From Bradyrhizobiaceae bacterium (lineage in GTDB: Bacteria; Pseudomonadota; Alphaproteobacteria; Rhizobiales; Hyphomicrobiaceae): a stretch of DNA of 5,854 nt. Below are positions 1 through 5,772 of this stretch, piece by piece. The notes under the pieces are model-generated. The model had not been told where the DNA came from, did no database searches, and was given only the letters and a program-made list of their open reading frames with translations. A program made the translations under genes and the position numbers. The DNA lies in the NCBI GenBank assembly GCA_947475855.1, contig CANJPN010000419.1, positions 1-5,854 of the forward strand, read 5' to 3'. Every line of letters begins with the position of its first letter. Within the stretch, counting starts at the first letter, position 1.

Positions 1-55
1 CCTCGCTGAGGTCGCCCAACCGCTCGACAAGTGCCCGGAAATCCTGCGCTTTCAT
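1..55 (-). CDS. transposase, N-terminal fragment (IS1595-like)
   Basis: A minus-strand ORF starts with ATG at 55-53 and runs off the left edge, reading MKAQDFRALVERLGDLSE. This N-terminus resembles the short helical segment that precedes the zinc ribbon in IS1595-family transposases; only 18 residues are visible, so this is recognition of style, not a domain match. An in-frame ATG lies three codons upstream (64-62). A GCAGGA stretch sits at a workable distance from the ATG at 55, so I favour that start. The catalytic part, a DDE-type domain in this family, is not in the window, so it cannot be said whether the gene is intact. Confidence 0.5.
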   Translation of the reverse strand, partial: MKAQDFRALVERLGDLSE

Positions 56-120
56 CGTGTCCATCCTGCCGCCAAATCACTGGTCAGCAAGGTCGCACAA
101 CATTCTGGCGGAACAGAGCC
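1..120 (-). mobile_element. terminal part of an insertion sequence, probably IS1595-like
   Basis: This is one end of an IS that continues beyond the left edge. On the minus strand it holds the first codons of a transposase-like ORF and about 65 bp of leader running out to a presumed terminus at 120. Read inward from 120 the end begins GGCTCTGTTCCGCCA. The boundary is inferred from the plus-strand reading frame: recognisable Sel1-repeat sequence (QNGQGV...) starts immediately after 120, while 57-119 encode nothing Sel1-like. An internal inverted pair, CCGCCA at 69-74 and TGGCGG at 106-111, lies within the end region. The family assignment rests on the transposase N-terminus alone, and the other terminus and target duplication are outside the window. 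IS1595 elements are generally reported to make 8-bp duplications, which would make 121-128 the candidate copy here. Confidence 0.5.
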
Positions 121-668
121 ATCAGAATGGCCAAGGCGTGACGATAGACTTCGTTGTTGCTCGGCGCTGGTATGAAAAGGCCATCGCCAGAGGAAGCGAT
201 CTCGCGCAGGAAAACCTGGAGCGCTTGACGATCGACGAAGCGACCGAGGCCGGCCGTTACGGCGAAGCCCTCAAAATGCAGTCGGCGCGTACGGAACGGA
301 TCGAAGCGGCCGAGACGAAGACGAACGGCAAGCCCGGCGAGCAAACCGCGAGCGAGCTGCTCCGGCAATCGTGGTACGCGCTCTTGGCGCGCGAGTTCGC
401 GCAAGCGCTGGCAGTAGGTGATCGTGCCAACGCGCTGTCTTTGGGTTCACTTACGATCGATACGAACCGCGCACATGCGATGCTGTTTCTCAACCGCGGC
501 GCGGAGGCGAGGGCTCTCTACTTGATGCACAAGGGAAAGCAGATGGCCAGTGACGACGACAGACGGTGGGAGCAGGTCATCGCCGAAGACTTTGCCGAGT
601 TTCGCAAGTGGGGCTTGACCCATCCGATGATTGCAGAGATCGAGAAGGATCTTGCGATCGCTCGTTGA
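57..668 (+). pseudogene. Sel1/TPR-repeat protein, 5'-truncated by the IS
   Basis: The surviving reading frame can be opened at GTG 57, but residues 1-21 are encoded by the presumed IS end. Native sequence appears to begin at codon 22 (120-122), where a His stands at the place Sel1 repeats usually have Tyr, as expected if the junction splits that codon. Residues 22-52 form the second half of a Sel1 repeat (QNGQGV, then ARRWYEKAIARGSDLAQENL). Residues about 62-82 and 103-160 are TPR-like helical pairs (GRYGEALKM; FAQALAVGDRAN; a later AHAMLFLNRGAEARALYL). The tail WEQVIAEDFAEFRKWGLTHP is a motif I associate with rhizobial TPR/Sel1 proteins, some carrying an N-terminal caspase-like domain. Such repeats mediate protein-protein contacts. 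No good ribosome site precedes GTG 57, and the frame is open to the left edge. It is probably a remnant; expression as a fusion starting inside the IS is possible but unsupported. Confidence 0.6.
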
Positions 669-694
669 GCATTCGCCACTGTGGGAGCCGCGCA

Positions 695-708
695 GAGATG
701 TGAATCTC
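695..708. repeat. small inverted repeat between convergent genes
   Basis: GAGAT (695-699) and ATCTC (704-708) flank a four-base loop in the 52-bp gap between the Sel1/TPR stop (668) and the dgcA-like stop (721). It could form a weak hairpin for transcripts from either side. There is no T-run, so calling it an intrinsic terminator is not justified. Confidence 0.25.
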
Positions 709-720
709 AGGCCGTTCGTC

Positions 721-1719
721 TCATCCCCAGAGTTCGGGCGAGGCGGGAGCGATAATGCCGTTTTCGATCATCAAACCGGGGGTGCGGTCGCGCGCGAGTA
801 GGAGGGGGCCATCGAGATCGGCCCAGTCGGCTGACGCGGCGAGCAGTAGCGCGGGGGCCATGGCGAGCGACGTCGCGACCATGCACCCGACCATGATGCG
901 CAATCCCTGTGTGCGGGCGGCGGTTGCCATTTCGAGGGCGTGTGTAAGGCCGCCGGTCTTGTCGAGTTTGATGTTGACGGCGTCATAGCGGTCGCGCAAC
1001 GCGGCGAGGCCTTCGGAGGTGTGCGCGGATTCGTCGGCGCAGATGGGAAGCGGATGGGTGATGTGCGCGAGGATCGCATCGTCTTCGGCGGGAAGCGGCT
1101 GCTCCACTGTTTCGAGGCCGAATTCCGCGGCGGCCGCCATCAGGCGCTCCAAGTCTGCGACGGCCCAGCCTTCGTTGGCGTCGGCGACGAGGCGCGCGTC
1201 GGGCCGTGCGCGGCGGATGGCGCGCATGCGATCGATGTCGCCTGACGCATCGTCTTTTGCGCCGAGCTTCAGCTTCAGCAGCGGCAAGTGCGAGACGGCA
1301 GCGGCCCTCTGTGCCATCTCGGCGGGTGAGGCCAGGCTGATCGTGTAACAGGTCAGGATCGGGGTGGGGGGCGGTGAGCTGGCGAGACGCCATGCGGGCG
1401 TTCCGGTGGATTTTGATTCCCAGTCCCACAGCGCGCAGTCGATTGCGTTGCGCGCGGCGCACGGCGGCATCGCTGTTTGCAGGGCGGCTCGGTCCAAAGT
1501 CAGGGCAGGGCCGAGCACCTGGATGGCGGCAAGCGTGGCTTCGGGCGTTTCGCCGTAGCGTGGGTAGGGTATGCACTCGCCGTGCCCGGTGTGGCGTCCA
1601 TCGCTGACCTGGGCGGTGACTGCGACGGCTTCGTGTTTGGCGCCGCGCGAGATCGTGAAGGCGCCCGCGATCGGCCACGTTTCGATCGATGCCGTCAGGC
1701 GGAGGGCGGGGGCCGCCAT
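721..1719 (-). CDS. dgcA: dipeptide epimerase / N-acetyl-D-Glu racemase DgcA-like (enolase superfamily)
   Basis: This 332-residue protein is a full-length member of the muconate-lactonizing/AE-epimerase branch of the enolase superfamily, acting in the cytosol. An N-terminal capping domain (about 1-115) carries ISRG with Arg25, in the position of a substrate-binding Arg in characterised L-Ala-D/L-Glu epimerases. In the barrel domain the KLK motif gives general base Lys151. Magnesium ligands are Asp180 (VADANEGW), Glu206 (VEQPLP) and Asp229 (CADES). The opposite-face base is Lys251 (VNIKLDKTGG). DLD at 301-303 matches the Asp-x-Asp that binds the substrate amino group in dipeptide epimerases. 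All catalytic residues are present, so it should be active. The family includes L-Ala-D/L-Glu epimerases of murein recycling and the alphaproteobacterial N-acetyl-D-glutamate racemase DgcA; sequence alone does not settle the substrate. No dgcN-like partner lies in the window. The ATG at 1719 overlaps the scaffold gene's stop by one base (TGATG) with no clear Shine-Dalgarno, which points to translational coupling. Confidence 0.88.
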   Translation of the reverse strand: MAAPALRLTASIETWPIAGAFTISRGAKHEAVAVTAQVSDGRHTGHGECIPYPRYGETPEATLAAIQVLGPALTLDRAALQTAMPPCAARNAIDCALWDWESKSTGTPAWRLASSPPPTPILTCYTISLASPAEMAQRAAAVSHLPLLKLKLGAKDDASGDIDRMRAIRRARPDARLVADANEGWAVADLERLMAAAAEFGLETVEQPLPAEDDAILAHITHPLPICADESAHTSEGLAALRDRYDAVNIKLDKTGGLTHALEMATAARTQGLRIMVGCMVATSLAMAPALLLAASADWADLDGPLLLARDRTPGLMIENGIIAPASPELWG

Positions 1720-4700
1720 CAGGTGATGCGGCCCGTCGCGTGGGCGAGGAACAGGTAGACGCGGCCGTAGTCGGAGCGGAGGTGGCCTTGAGCGGTTTCG
1801 CCCGAGGGATCCTGACGGTCGGCTTCCTGGAGCACGCGCTCGAAGTCTGCGAGGTACTGCGTGGTGGTGTCGTGGAAACCCGCGTCCTGCTGGAGGCGCA
1901 TTACGGTTTCGTCGAATAAGGCTCGGCCTTCGGGCGTGTAGATGCTGCGGACCATGATGCCGCGATTGCCGGCGGCGAGGCGTTGCCAGAGGCTGGCGGC
2001 GGTGGCCGGGTCGAGCGCCCGGGCGGCAACGGCGAAGTCGAGACCGCTACGCGCGGCGGTTGCGCGCTGGTTCGACTGCTGGTGGCCGAGTTGATGCTGG
2101 GCGGCGTCGTCATCGACCGCGGCGCGCTTCAGGAGGTCGCCTAGTTTCCACGCTTCGCGTGCTGATGCGGCGGGCTGGCCGGAAGGGGCAAGTGGCTGCT
2201 GGAGCGAGGTGGGCTGGGCCGCGCGGGGCCGCGCCTGCATTTCCTGTGACAGGGCGTTGGTCAGCGAATTCAACGCGCTCGAATGGTTTTCGCGATGGGC
2301 CGGTTGCGGCGACGACAGTGGCGTGAGTGGACGCGGCGGAGACTGCGGCGGCAACGGGCGCGATACATCCCGGGTGGTTGCTTCGCGGCGGGAGAGCGTC
2401 GACAACTCGTCGATGGCGCGCAGATGATCCTGCAGGACACGGCGCATGGCGTCGGCACTTTCACGCGTTGCGCCGGGCAGGGCGTCGGTCTGTGTGCGCA
2501 GGCGCTCCTGCTCGGCCGCCAAGTCGCGTGCTGCTTCGGATGTGCGGCGGCGGGCCTCGCCGGTGACGTCGGCGAATTGGCTCGACAGGCTCGAGACGCT
2601 CTGGGTGACTTCATTCGACACGTTGGTGAAGCGCGAGCGCAGATCCTCGAGCGCGCGGGTCGTGGTGTCGGTCGCAGCGGACTTCATCCGCTCGATATCG
2701 GCAATCGTGGCCCGCGAGCGCTCTTCGGCATTCTGGGCGAGCTCTGCGGTGAGTGAGCGCGTGCGCATCTCGGCGTCGCTGATGGAGCCTTCGATCTGGC
2801 GCGTGTAGCCCTGTGCGACCACACCCAACTCGTCGGCTTTGCCGGCCATTCGGTCGAGCGTCTGGCTCAACTCGGCATGACGGTTCTGCAGCGTCTTGTC
2901 GATCTTGTAGTTGGCGGTTTCGAGTGCATTCGCGGCGCGAATGATCTGTTGGCCCTGGTTGTCGAAGCGGTTGGTGATCGTGTTGATCTGAGAGAGCAGG
3001 TTCTCGGACACGTTCTTCAACAGTTCGGACTGGCCAGCGAGGCCTTCCAGCGCCTTGATCGACTGGCGGGTTATGTTCTCCGACGTGCGCCGAACCGCAT
3101 TGATGCCCTGCAGGAGGCTCTCGTCGAGTTCCAGGGATTGGCGCGACAGCGTCTCGCCCAGCGATTTGGCGTGATGGTCGAGAGCCGTCGTGAGGGCCTC
3201 GGTCTTCTCGCCGACGCTCTGGTCGATGGCGACGGTCGAGCGCAGGATGGCATCGTCGAACAGGCGGAGGCGCTCTGTAAACGCTTCGTCGAGGGCCTGT
3301 GTCCTTTCGATCAGCTGACCATCGATGGTCTGGGTGCGCTCGAGGAAAGATTCCGCGTGCGCTGCGATGCTGTCCTGCATCAACGCCATGCGCTGGTCGA
3401 GTTGAGCGCCGAGCTGCGACGTGCGCTCGGTAAATGAGCGGTCGATCTGGTCGGTGTGCTCCAACAATTGATTGCTGAAGGCATCCGCGCGGTTGCCAAG
3501 TGTGGAGTCGAGTGCGCGTGTGTACTCCTCGAAGACCAATTGGAGGTCGCCGGTTCGTGCGGCGATGGTCGTACCGATGGTCTCCATGCGCTGGTCGAGC
3601 GAGCCCGACAATGCTTCCGTGTATTCGCCGAGCACTTCCTGCAGGCGCTGGGTGCGCTCGCCGACCACGGTTTCGAGGTTCCCCGATTGAGTGGCGATGG
3701 CGCTTTCGAGGGAGGTCAGGTTCTGGCTTGCGCCTTCGATGATCTTGGCGAGCTTGATCTGCTGGGACGAGAGCGTCTCGATCAGGCCGGGCACCTCGGT
3801 GCCGAGCGAGCGCAGGGTTCCCGCAACGCGCTCGGAGGTCGTGAACAGCGCATTGCGTTCGCCGGAGAGTTCATTGATGAGGTTTCGGATCTTCTGTTCA
3901 TTGTCGCCGTAGGAACGTTCGAGCGAGGCGACCTCGTTGTGGACGAGAGCCTCGAGCTCGCCCGCGCGGCCGATTGCGCGCGAGACGGCATCGTTCATGA
4001 ACGAGACCTGCCGGCGAACCGCCTGGCCGAGAGAGGCCACGGACTGTTCTGCCATACGGTCCGGTTCGGCGAGGCGGACGGCGACTTCCGTCATCGCGCT
4101 GGAGCGCAGTCGCATCTCCTCGGCGCGGTAGGAGATCACAGCCACGGCGAACATCAGCGCGATGGGCCCGAGCAACGTTGCTACAAGGGTGAGAAGTTCC
4201 GGCCGGCCGAGGAAGGCCATCAGGCCCGCGCCGGAGACTATCTCGTTGCCCCAGTAGTAGGCGGCGAAGCACAGTGTCAAGACGGCCCAGCCGGCGCTCG
4301 CGGCAGCGGCGATGCCGTAGGGCCGACGGGAAGGTTTCTGATTCAGCGCGTAGATCAGGCCGCCGATCGACGGTGCGTCGTCGTTCGCGGCGATCTGGTC
4401 GCGCGACGGCATCGCGGCGCGGCGCTTGGCTGCGCGTCGGTCAGTTTTTTTCGGCTTGGTAGCGTCAGCGTCCTGGGAGCGAGCGGAAGTCTGTTCGTCA
4501 TCGTCTTGCGACGAATCATCGGGGGGAAGCGGTAATTTCTTGGACTGGCGCGCGTCGGACCCCGAACCGGTCGGGGGCGAGAGCGATGGCGGCAGGGGCA
4601 TCGGCAGTGCCGGCGGTAGCGCCGTGGCAGCCGCGATGCCCACCGGGGGGGGCGGTGTTCCAAGCGTTGGCAGATCTTGTAGCTCGGGCAATTTCATATC

Positions 4701-4874
4701 GGCGATTGCGCCCGACTTGGCCCCGGGCAAGGGCGGGGGTATCACGCCAGTCGATCCTTCGCCGGGAGATGCGGCGCCTTCGCCGGCTTTGTCACCGGTC
4801 AAGCGTCGAAACTCCTCGATGAGGTCGTAGGCCTCTTCTCGTTTGGTCTGGTCCTGCGCCATACGCCCGCTCAT
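1719..4874 (-). CDS. large two-TM coiled-coil polar scaffold, GPR/RgsE-like (apolipoprotein-type repeats)
   Basis: The 1051-residue product has five visible parts. Residues 1-30 are a short acidic/basic helix (EEAYDLIEEFRRLTG). Residues 31-165 are Pro/Ser-rich and disordered. Two hydrophobic segments at about 188-208 and 226-247 make a membrane hairpin with no signal peptide. Residues about 250-830 are almost continuous coiled coil. A second Pro-rich linker (838-905) leads to a compact C-terminal domain (906-1051; AWKLGDLLKRA, YLADFERVL, YGRVYLFLAHATGRIT). Residues 396-580 repeat every 11 residues. This architecture, with the RRQVSFMNDAVSRA and ELEALVHNEVASLERSY stretch after the membrane, resembles rhizobial 'kinesin-like' or apolipoprotein-domain proteins, including the growth pole ring protein of Agrobacterium and RgsE of Sinorhizobium, which organise unipolar growth. 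It is about half the length of Agrobacterium GPR (about 2,100 residues), so it is a homologue candidate rather than a proven orthologue. ATG 4874 has AGGGGAC directly upstream but very close; ATG 4862 is an alternative start. It is cotranscribed with the epimerase. Confidence 0.75.
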   Translation of the reverse strand: MSGRMAQDQTKREEAYDLIEEFRRLTGDKAGEGAASPGEGSTGVIPPPLPGAKSGAIADMKLPELQDLPTLGTPPPPVGIAAATALPPALPMPLPPSLSPPTGSGSDARQSKKLPLPPDDSSQDDDEQTSARSQDADATKPKKTDRRAAKRRAAMPSRDQIAANDDAPSIGGLIYALNQKPSRRPYGIAAAASAGWAVLTLCFAAYYWGNEIVSGAGLMAFLGRPELLTLVATLLGPIALMFAVAVISYRAEEMRLRSSAMTEVAVRLAEPDRMAEQSVASLGQAVRRQVSFMNDAVSRAIGRAGELEALVHNEVASLERSYGDNEQKIRNLINELSGERNALFTTSERVAGTLRSLGTEVPGLIETLSSQQIKLAKIIEGASQNLTSLESAIATQSGNLETVVGERTQRLQEVLGEYTEALSGSLDQRMETIGTTIAARTGDLQLVFEEYTRALDSTLGNRADAFSNQLLEHTDQIDRSFTERTSQLGAQLDQRMALMQDSIAAHAESFLERTQTIDGQLIERTQALDEAFTERLRLFDDAILRSTVAIDQSVGEKTEALTTALDHHAKSLGETLSRQSLELDESLLQGINAVRRTSENITRQSIKALEGLAGQSELLKNVSENLLSQINTITNRFDNQGQQIIRAANALETANYKIDKTLQNRHAELSQTLDRMAGKADELGVVAQGYTRQIEGSISDAEMRTRSLTAELAQNAEERSRATIADIERMKSAATDTTTRALEDLRSRFTNVSNEVTQSVSSLSSQFADVTGEARRRTSEAARDLAAEQERLRTQTDALPGATRESADAMRRVLQDHLRAIDELSTLSRREATTRDVSRPLPPQSPPRPLTPLSSPQPAHRENHSSALNSLTNALSQEMQARPRAAQPTSLQQPLAPSGQPAASAREAWKLGDLLKRAAVDDDAAQHQLGHQQSNQRATAARSGLDFAVAARALDPATAASLWQRLAAGNRGIMVRSIYTPEGRALFDETVMRLQQDAGFHDTTTQYLADFERVLQEADRQDPSGETAQGHLRSDYGRVYLFLAHATGRIT
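3135..3689 (-). repeat. hendecad (11-residue, 33-bp) repeat array within the scaffold gene
   Basis: In the encoded protein a motif of the form E-[R/Y/H]-T recurs every 11 residues. Anchor residues are Q396, R407, Y418, R429, R440, Y451, R462, H473, R484, R495 and H506, then after a step of 7, R513, R524, R535, S546, K557, H568 and Q579. A 33-residue super-period is visible (EYT at 417-419 and 450-452; DQRM at 427-430 and 493-496). The DNA has diverged, so this is a protein-level repeat rather than recent tandem duplication. Confidence 0.8.
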
Positions 4875-5078
4875 GTCCCCTGGGCAGTACCGTTACTCGA
4901 GGTGAACAGTTCCGTCGTTGCGCATTGTCCGGCTTTCACCCGACCCCGCTGCGCTACGCTGACTACTGTTCAACACACAGCTAAGATGACTTCCCCAGTC
5001 CTCGTACGCAATCGTCTGAAGACGAAAGGTCGAGTCGTATCCCCAACAGTTAGCGCATCCTTTAAGGCAAAAGAATGG

Positions 5079-5093
5079 TTTACACACCGTTAA
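5079..5093. promoter_or_regulatory. CtrA-like binding site (TTTA-N7-TTAA)
   Basis: The sequence TTTACACACCGTTAA differs at one base from the TTAA-N7-TTAA consensus of the alphaproteobacterial cell-cycle regulator CtrA, with exact 7-bp spacing. Read on the minus strand it is TTAA-N7-TAAACCAT. It lies 205 bp upstream of the scaffold start and 176 bp upstream of the Hpt start, so it could act on either. This is a pattern match only; the site is short and chance matches occur. Confidence 0.4.
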
Positions 5094-5187
5094 GAAGCGG
5101 AACTTTCCATCCGAATCAGTGAGATCGCAGCAATTCGGGAGGGCCATGGGCCGAGGCTGCCGAGGCAGAGCCAGACCTTTGTCCGGA

Positions 5188-5213
5188 AAGGGGAATAAGG
5201 GGAATAAGGGGAT
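5188..5213 (+). repeat. 9-bp tandem repeat AAGGGGAAT, about 2.9 copies
   Basis: Two exact copies of AAGGGGAAT (5188-5196 and 5197-5205) are followed by AAGGGGAT (5206-5213). The array lies 55 bp upstream of the Hpt start. The period of about 9 bp is close to one helical turn, so direct repeats of this kind could be a protein-binding array, but no known regulator is recognised. Slippage-generated low-complexity sequence is the alternative. Confidence 0.7.
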
Positions 5214-5232
5214 CTAAACGGCTTGCGGCTAC

Positions 5233-5254
5233 GCTCGAATTCTATTTTTCGAGC
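5233..5254 (+). promoter_or_regulatory. hairpin just upstream of the Hpt start codon
   Basis: GCTCGAA (5233-5239) and TTCGAGC (5248-5254) are perfect 7-bp inverted arms around an 8-base T-rich loop. The 3' arm ends 14 bases before the ATG at 5269 and only a few bases before the presumed ribosome site GGGAA (5256-5260). It could be an mRNA hairpin modulating translation or a dyad operator. Confidence 0.4.
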
Positions 5255-5268
5255 CGGGAACAGTGAAC

Positions 5269-5631
5269 ATGAGTCAGTACGCGATCGCGTCGAGTGCAGG
5301 TATGTCCGTGCCGATCGATCACGTGCACCTGCGCCGCTATACGCGGAACGACAGGGCGCTCGAGATCGAGGTGTTGCAACTGTTCGCCGGGCAAGCTCCG
5401 GAAACGATGGCGAGCCTGGTCGCCGCACAGGACGCCAAGGCCTGGCATATCGCGGCGCATACGCTGAAAGGATCGGCCCGTGCGGTCGGGGCGTGGGCGG
5501 TGGCGACTGCCGCGGAAGAAGCTGAGAAAGCTGGCCACGACAATGTGCAACGCGACCAGATGCTGGCGCGGATCGACGTGCTTCTTGCCGAGGTGCGCGG
5601 CTACATCGACGGGCTCGCAGTGGCAGCTTGA
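5269..5631 (+). CDS. single-domain Hpt (histidine phosphotransfer) protein
   Basis: The product is a 120-residue cytosolic four-helix phosphotransfer protein of a multistep phosphorelay, carrying phosphate between receiver domains. The diagnostic motif AAHTLKGSARAVGA is present, with phospho-accepting His64 followed by the Leu-Lys-Gly and distal Gly of the HxLKG...G signature. A preceding helix (EIEVLQLFAGQAPETMASL) and a following Ala/Glu-rich helix complete the bundle. There is no kinase, receiver or output domain, and no kinase gene adjoins it, so its partners are encoded elsewhere. ATG 5269 is chosen because GGGAA lies about 8 bases upstream; an in-frame GTG at 5263 would be too close to it. 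The gene diverges from the scaffold operon and shares its control region. The Hpt identity is firm; a role in polarity or cell-cycle signalling is inference from position. Confidence 0.9.
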   Translation: MSQYAIASSAGMSVPIDHVHLRRYTRNDRALEIEVLQLFAGQAPETMASLVAAQDAKAWHIAAHTLKGSARAVGAWAVATAAEEAEKAGHDNVQRDQMLARIDVLLAEVRGYIDGLAVAA

Positions 5632-5667
5632 GTTGAATTGTCGGCAGGGGGCAGGCTATGACCCAAG

Positions 5668-5702
5668 CGATGGCTGCCTCATTCGGCAAGCGTAAGCCAT
5701 CG
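5668..5702. repeat. inverted repeat downstream of the Hpt gene
   Basis: CGATGGCT (5668-5675) and AGCCATCG (5695-5702) are perfect 8-bp arms 19 bases apart. An alternative pairing of GCTGCC (5673-5678) with GGCAGC (5702-5707) also exists. The pair begins 37 bp after the Hpt stop codon. It could be part of a transcript-end structure, but there is no following T-run. Confidence 0.35.
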
Positions 5703-5772
5703 GCAGCGTTGGTAGTGCCCCAACACGTGGTGTAAGCCCACAGGCATGATCCGGAGCGCCGCGGCTCGGATT

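Larger units (their letters stand above)
4875..5268. other. divergent intergenic control region between scaffold and Hpt genes
   Basis: This stretch of about 390 bp is visibly richer in A and T than the flanking genes and holds no convincing gene. It must contain the promoters of the scaffold operon (leftward) and of the Hpt gene (rightward), although no clean sigma-70 -35/-10 pair stood out. It carries a CtrA-like site (5079-5093), GANTC sites at 5032-5036 and 5113-5117, with a third (5271-5275) just inside the Hpt gene, a 9-bp tandem repeat (5188-5213), a hairpin (5233-5254) and three copies of GAACAGT in either orientation (4904, 4965, 5258). The leftward leader is long if transcription starts near the CtrA-like site (about 200 bases). 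A small cysteine-containing minus-strand ORF at 4893-5147 looks fortuitous. Confidence 0.6.

Noticed and set aside
983..1678. Arg-rich minus-strand frame of 231 codons overlapping the epimerase gene
   Set aside because: It is a shifted frame of the epimerase gene; the product is an Arg/Pro/Ala-biased string with no motif.
2283..3437. Further plus-strand open frames (for example 2283-2756 and 2877-3437) within the scaffold gene
   Set aside because: Their composition mirrors the opposite-strand coding sequence and no domain or ribosome site supports them.
3456..4535. Long plus-strand open frame (359 codons) opposite the scaffold gene
   Set aside because: It is antisense to coiled-coil and membrane-segment codons of a clearly real gene, and its product has no coherent domain or start signal. 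GC-rich codon usage often leaves such antisense frames open.
4986..5014. TTGCGT ... CATCTT on the minus strand as a promoter for the scaffold operon
   Set aside because: Spacing is 17 bp, but only about half the bases of each hexamer match consensus, which is not distinguishable from chance.
4893..5147. 84-codon minus-strand ORF with several cysteines (MALPNCCDLTD...) in the intergenic region
   Set aside because: There is no recognisable domain or good ribosome site, the cysteines form no regular metal-binding pattern, and the ORF covers the CtrA-like site and AT-rich control sequence. Weakly possible but not supportable.
5223..5248. TTGCGG ... TATTTT as a sigma-70 promoter for the Hpt gene
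   Set aside because: The spacer is only 14 bp, the -35 match is poor, and the -10 would lie inside the hairpin loop.
5090..5689. Minus-strand frame of 199 codons opposite the Hpt gene
   Set aside because: The opposite strand has a definite Hpt domain; this frame is Arg/Ser/Pro-biased and motif-free.
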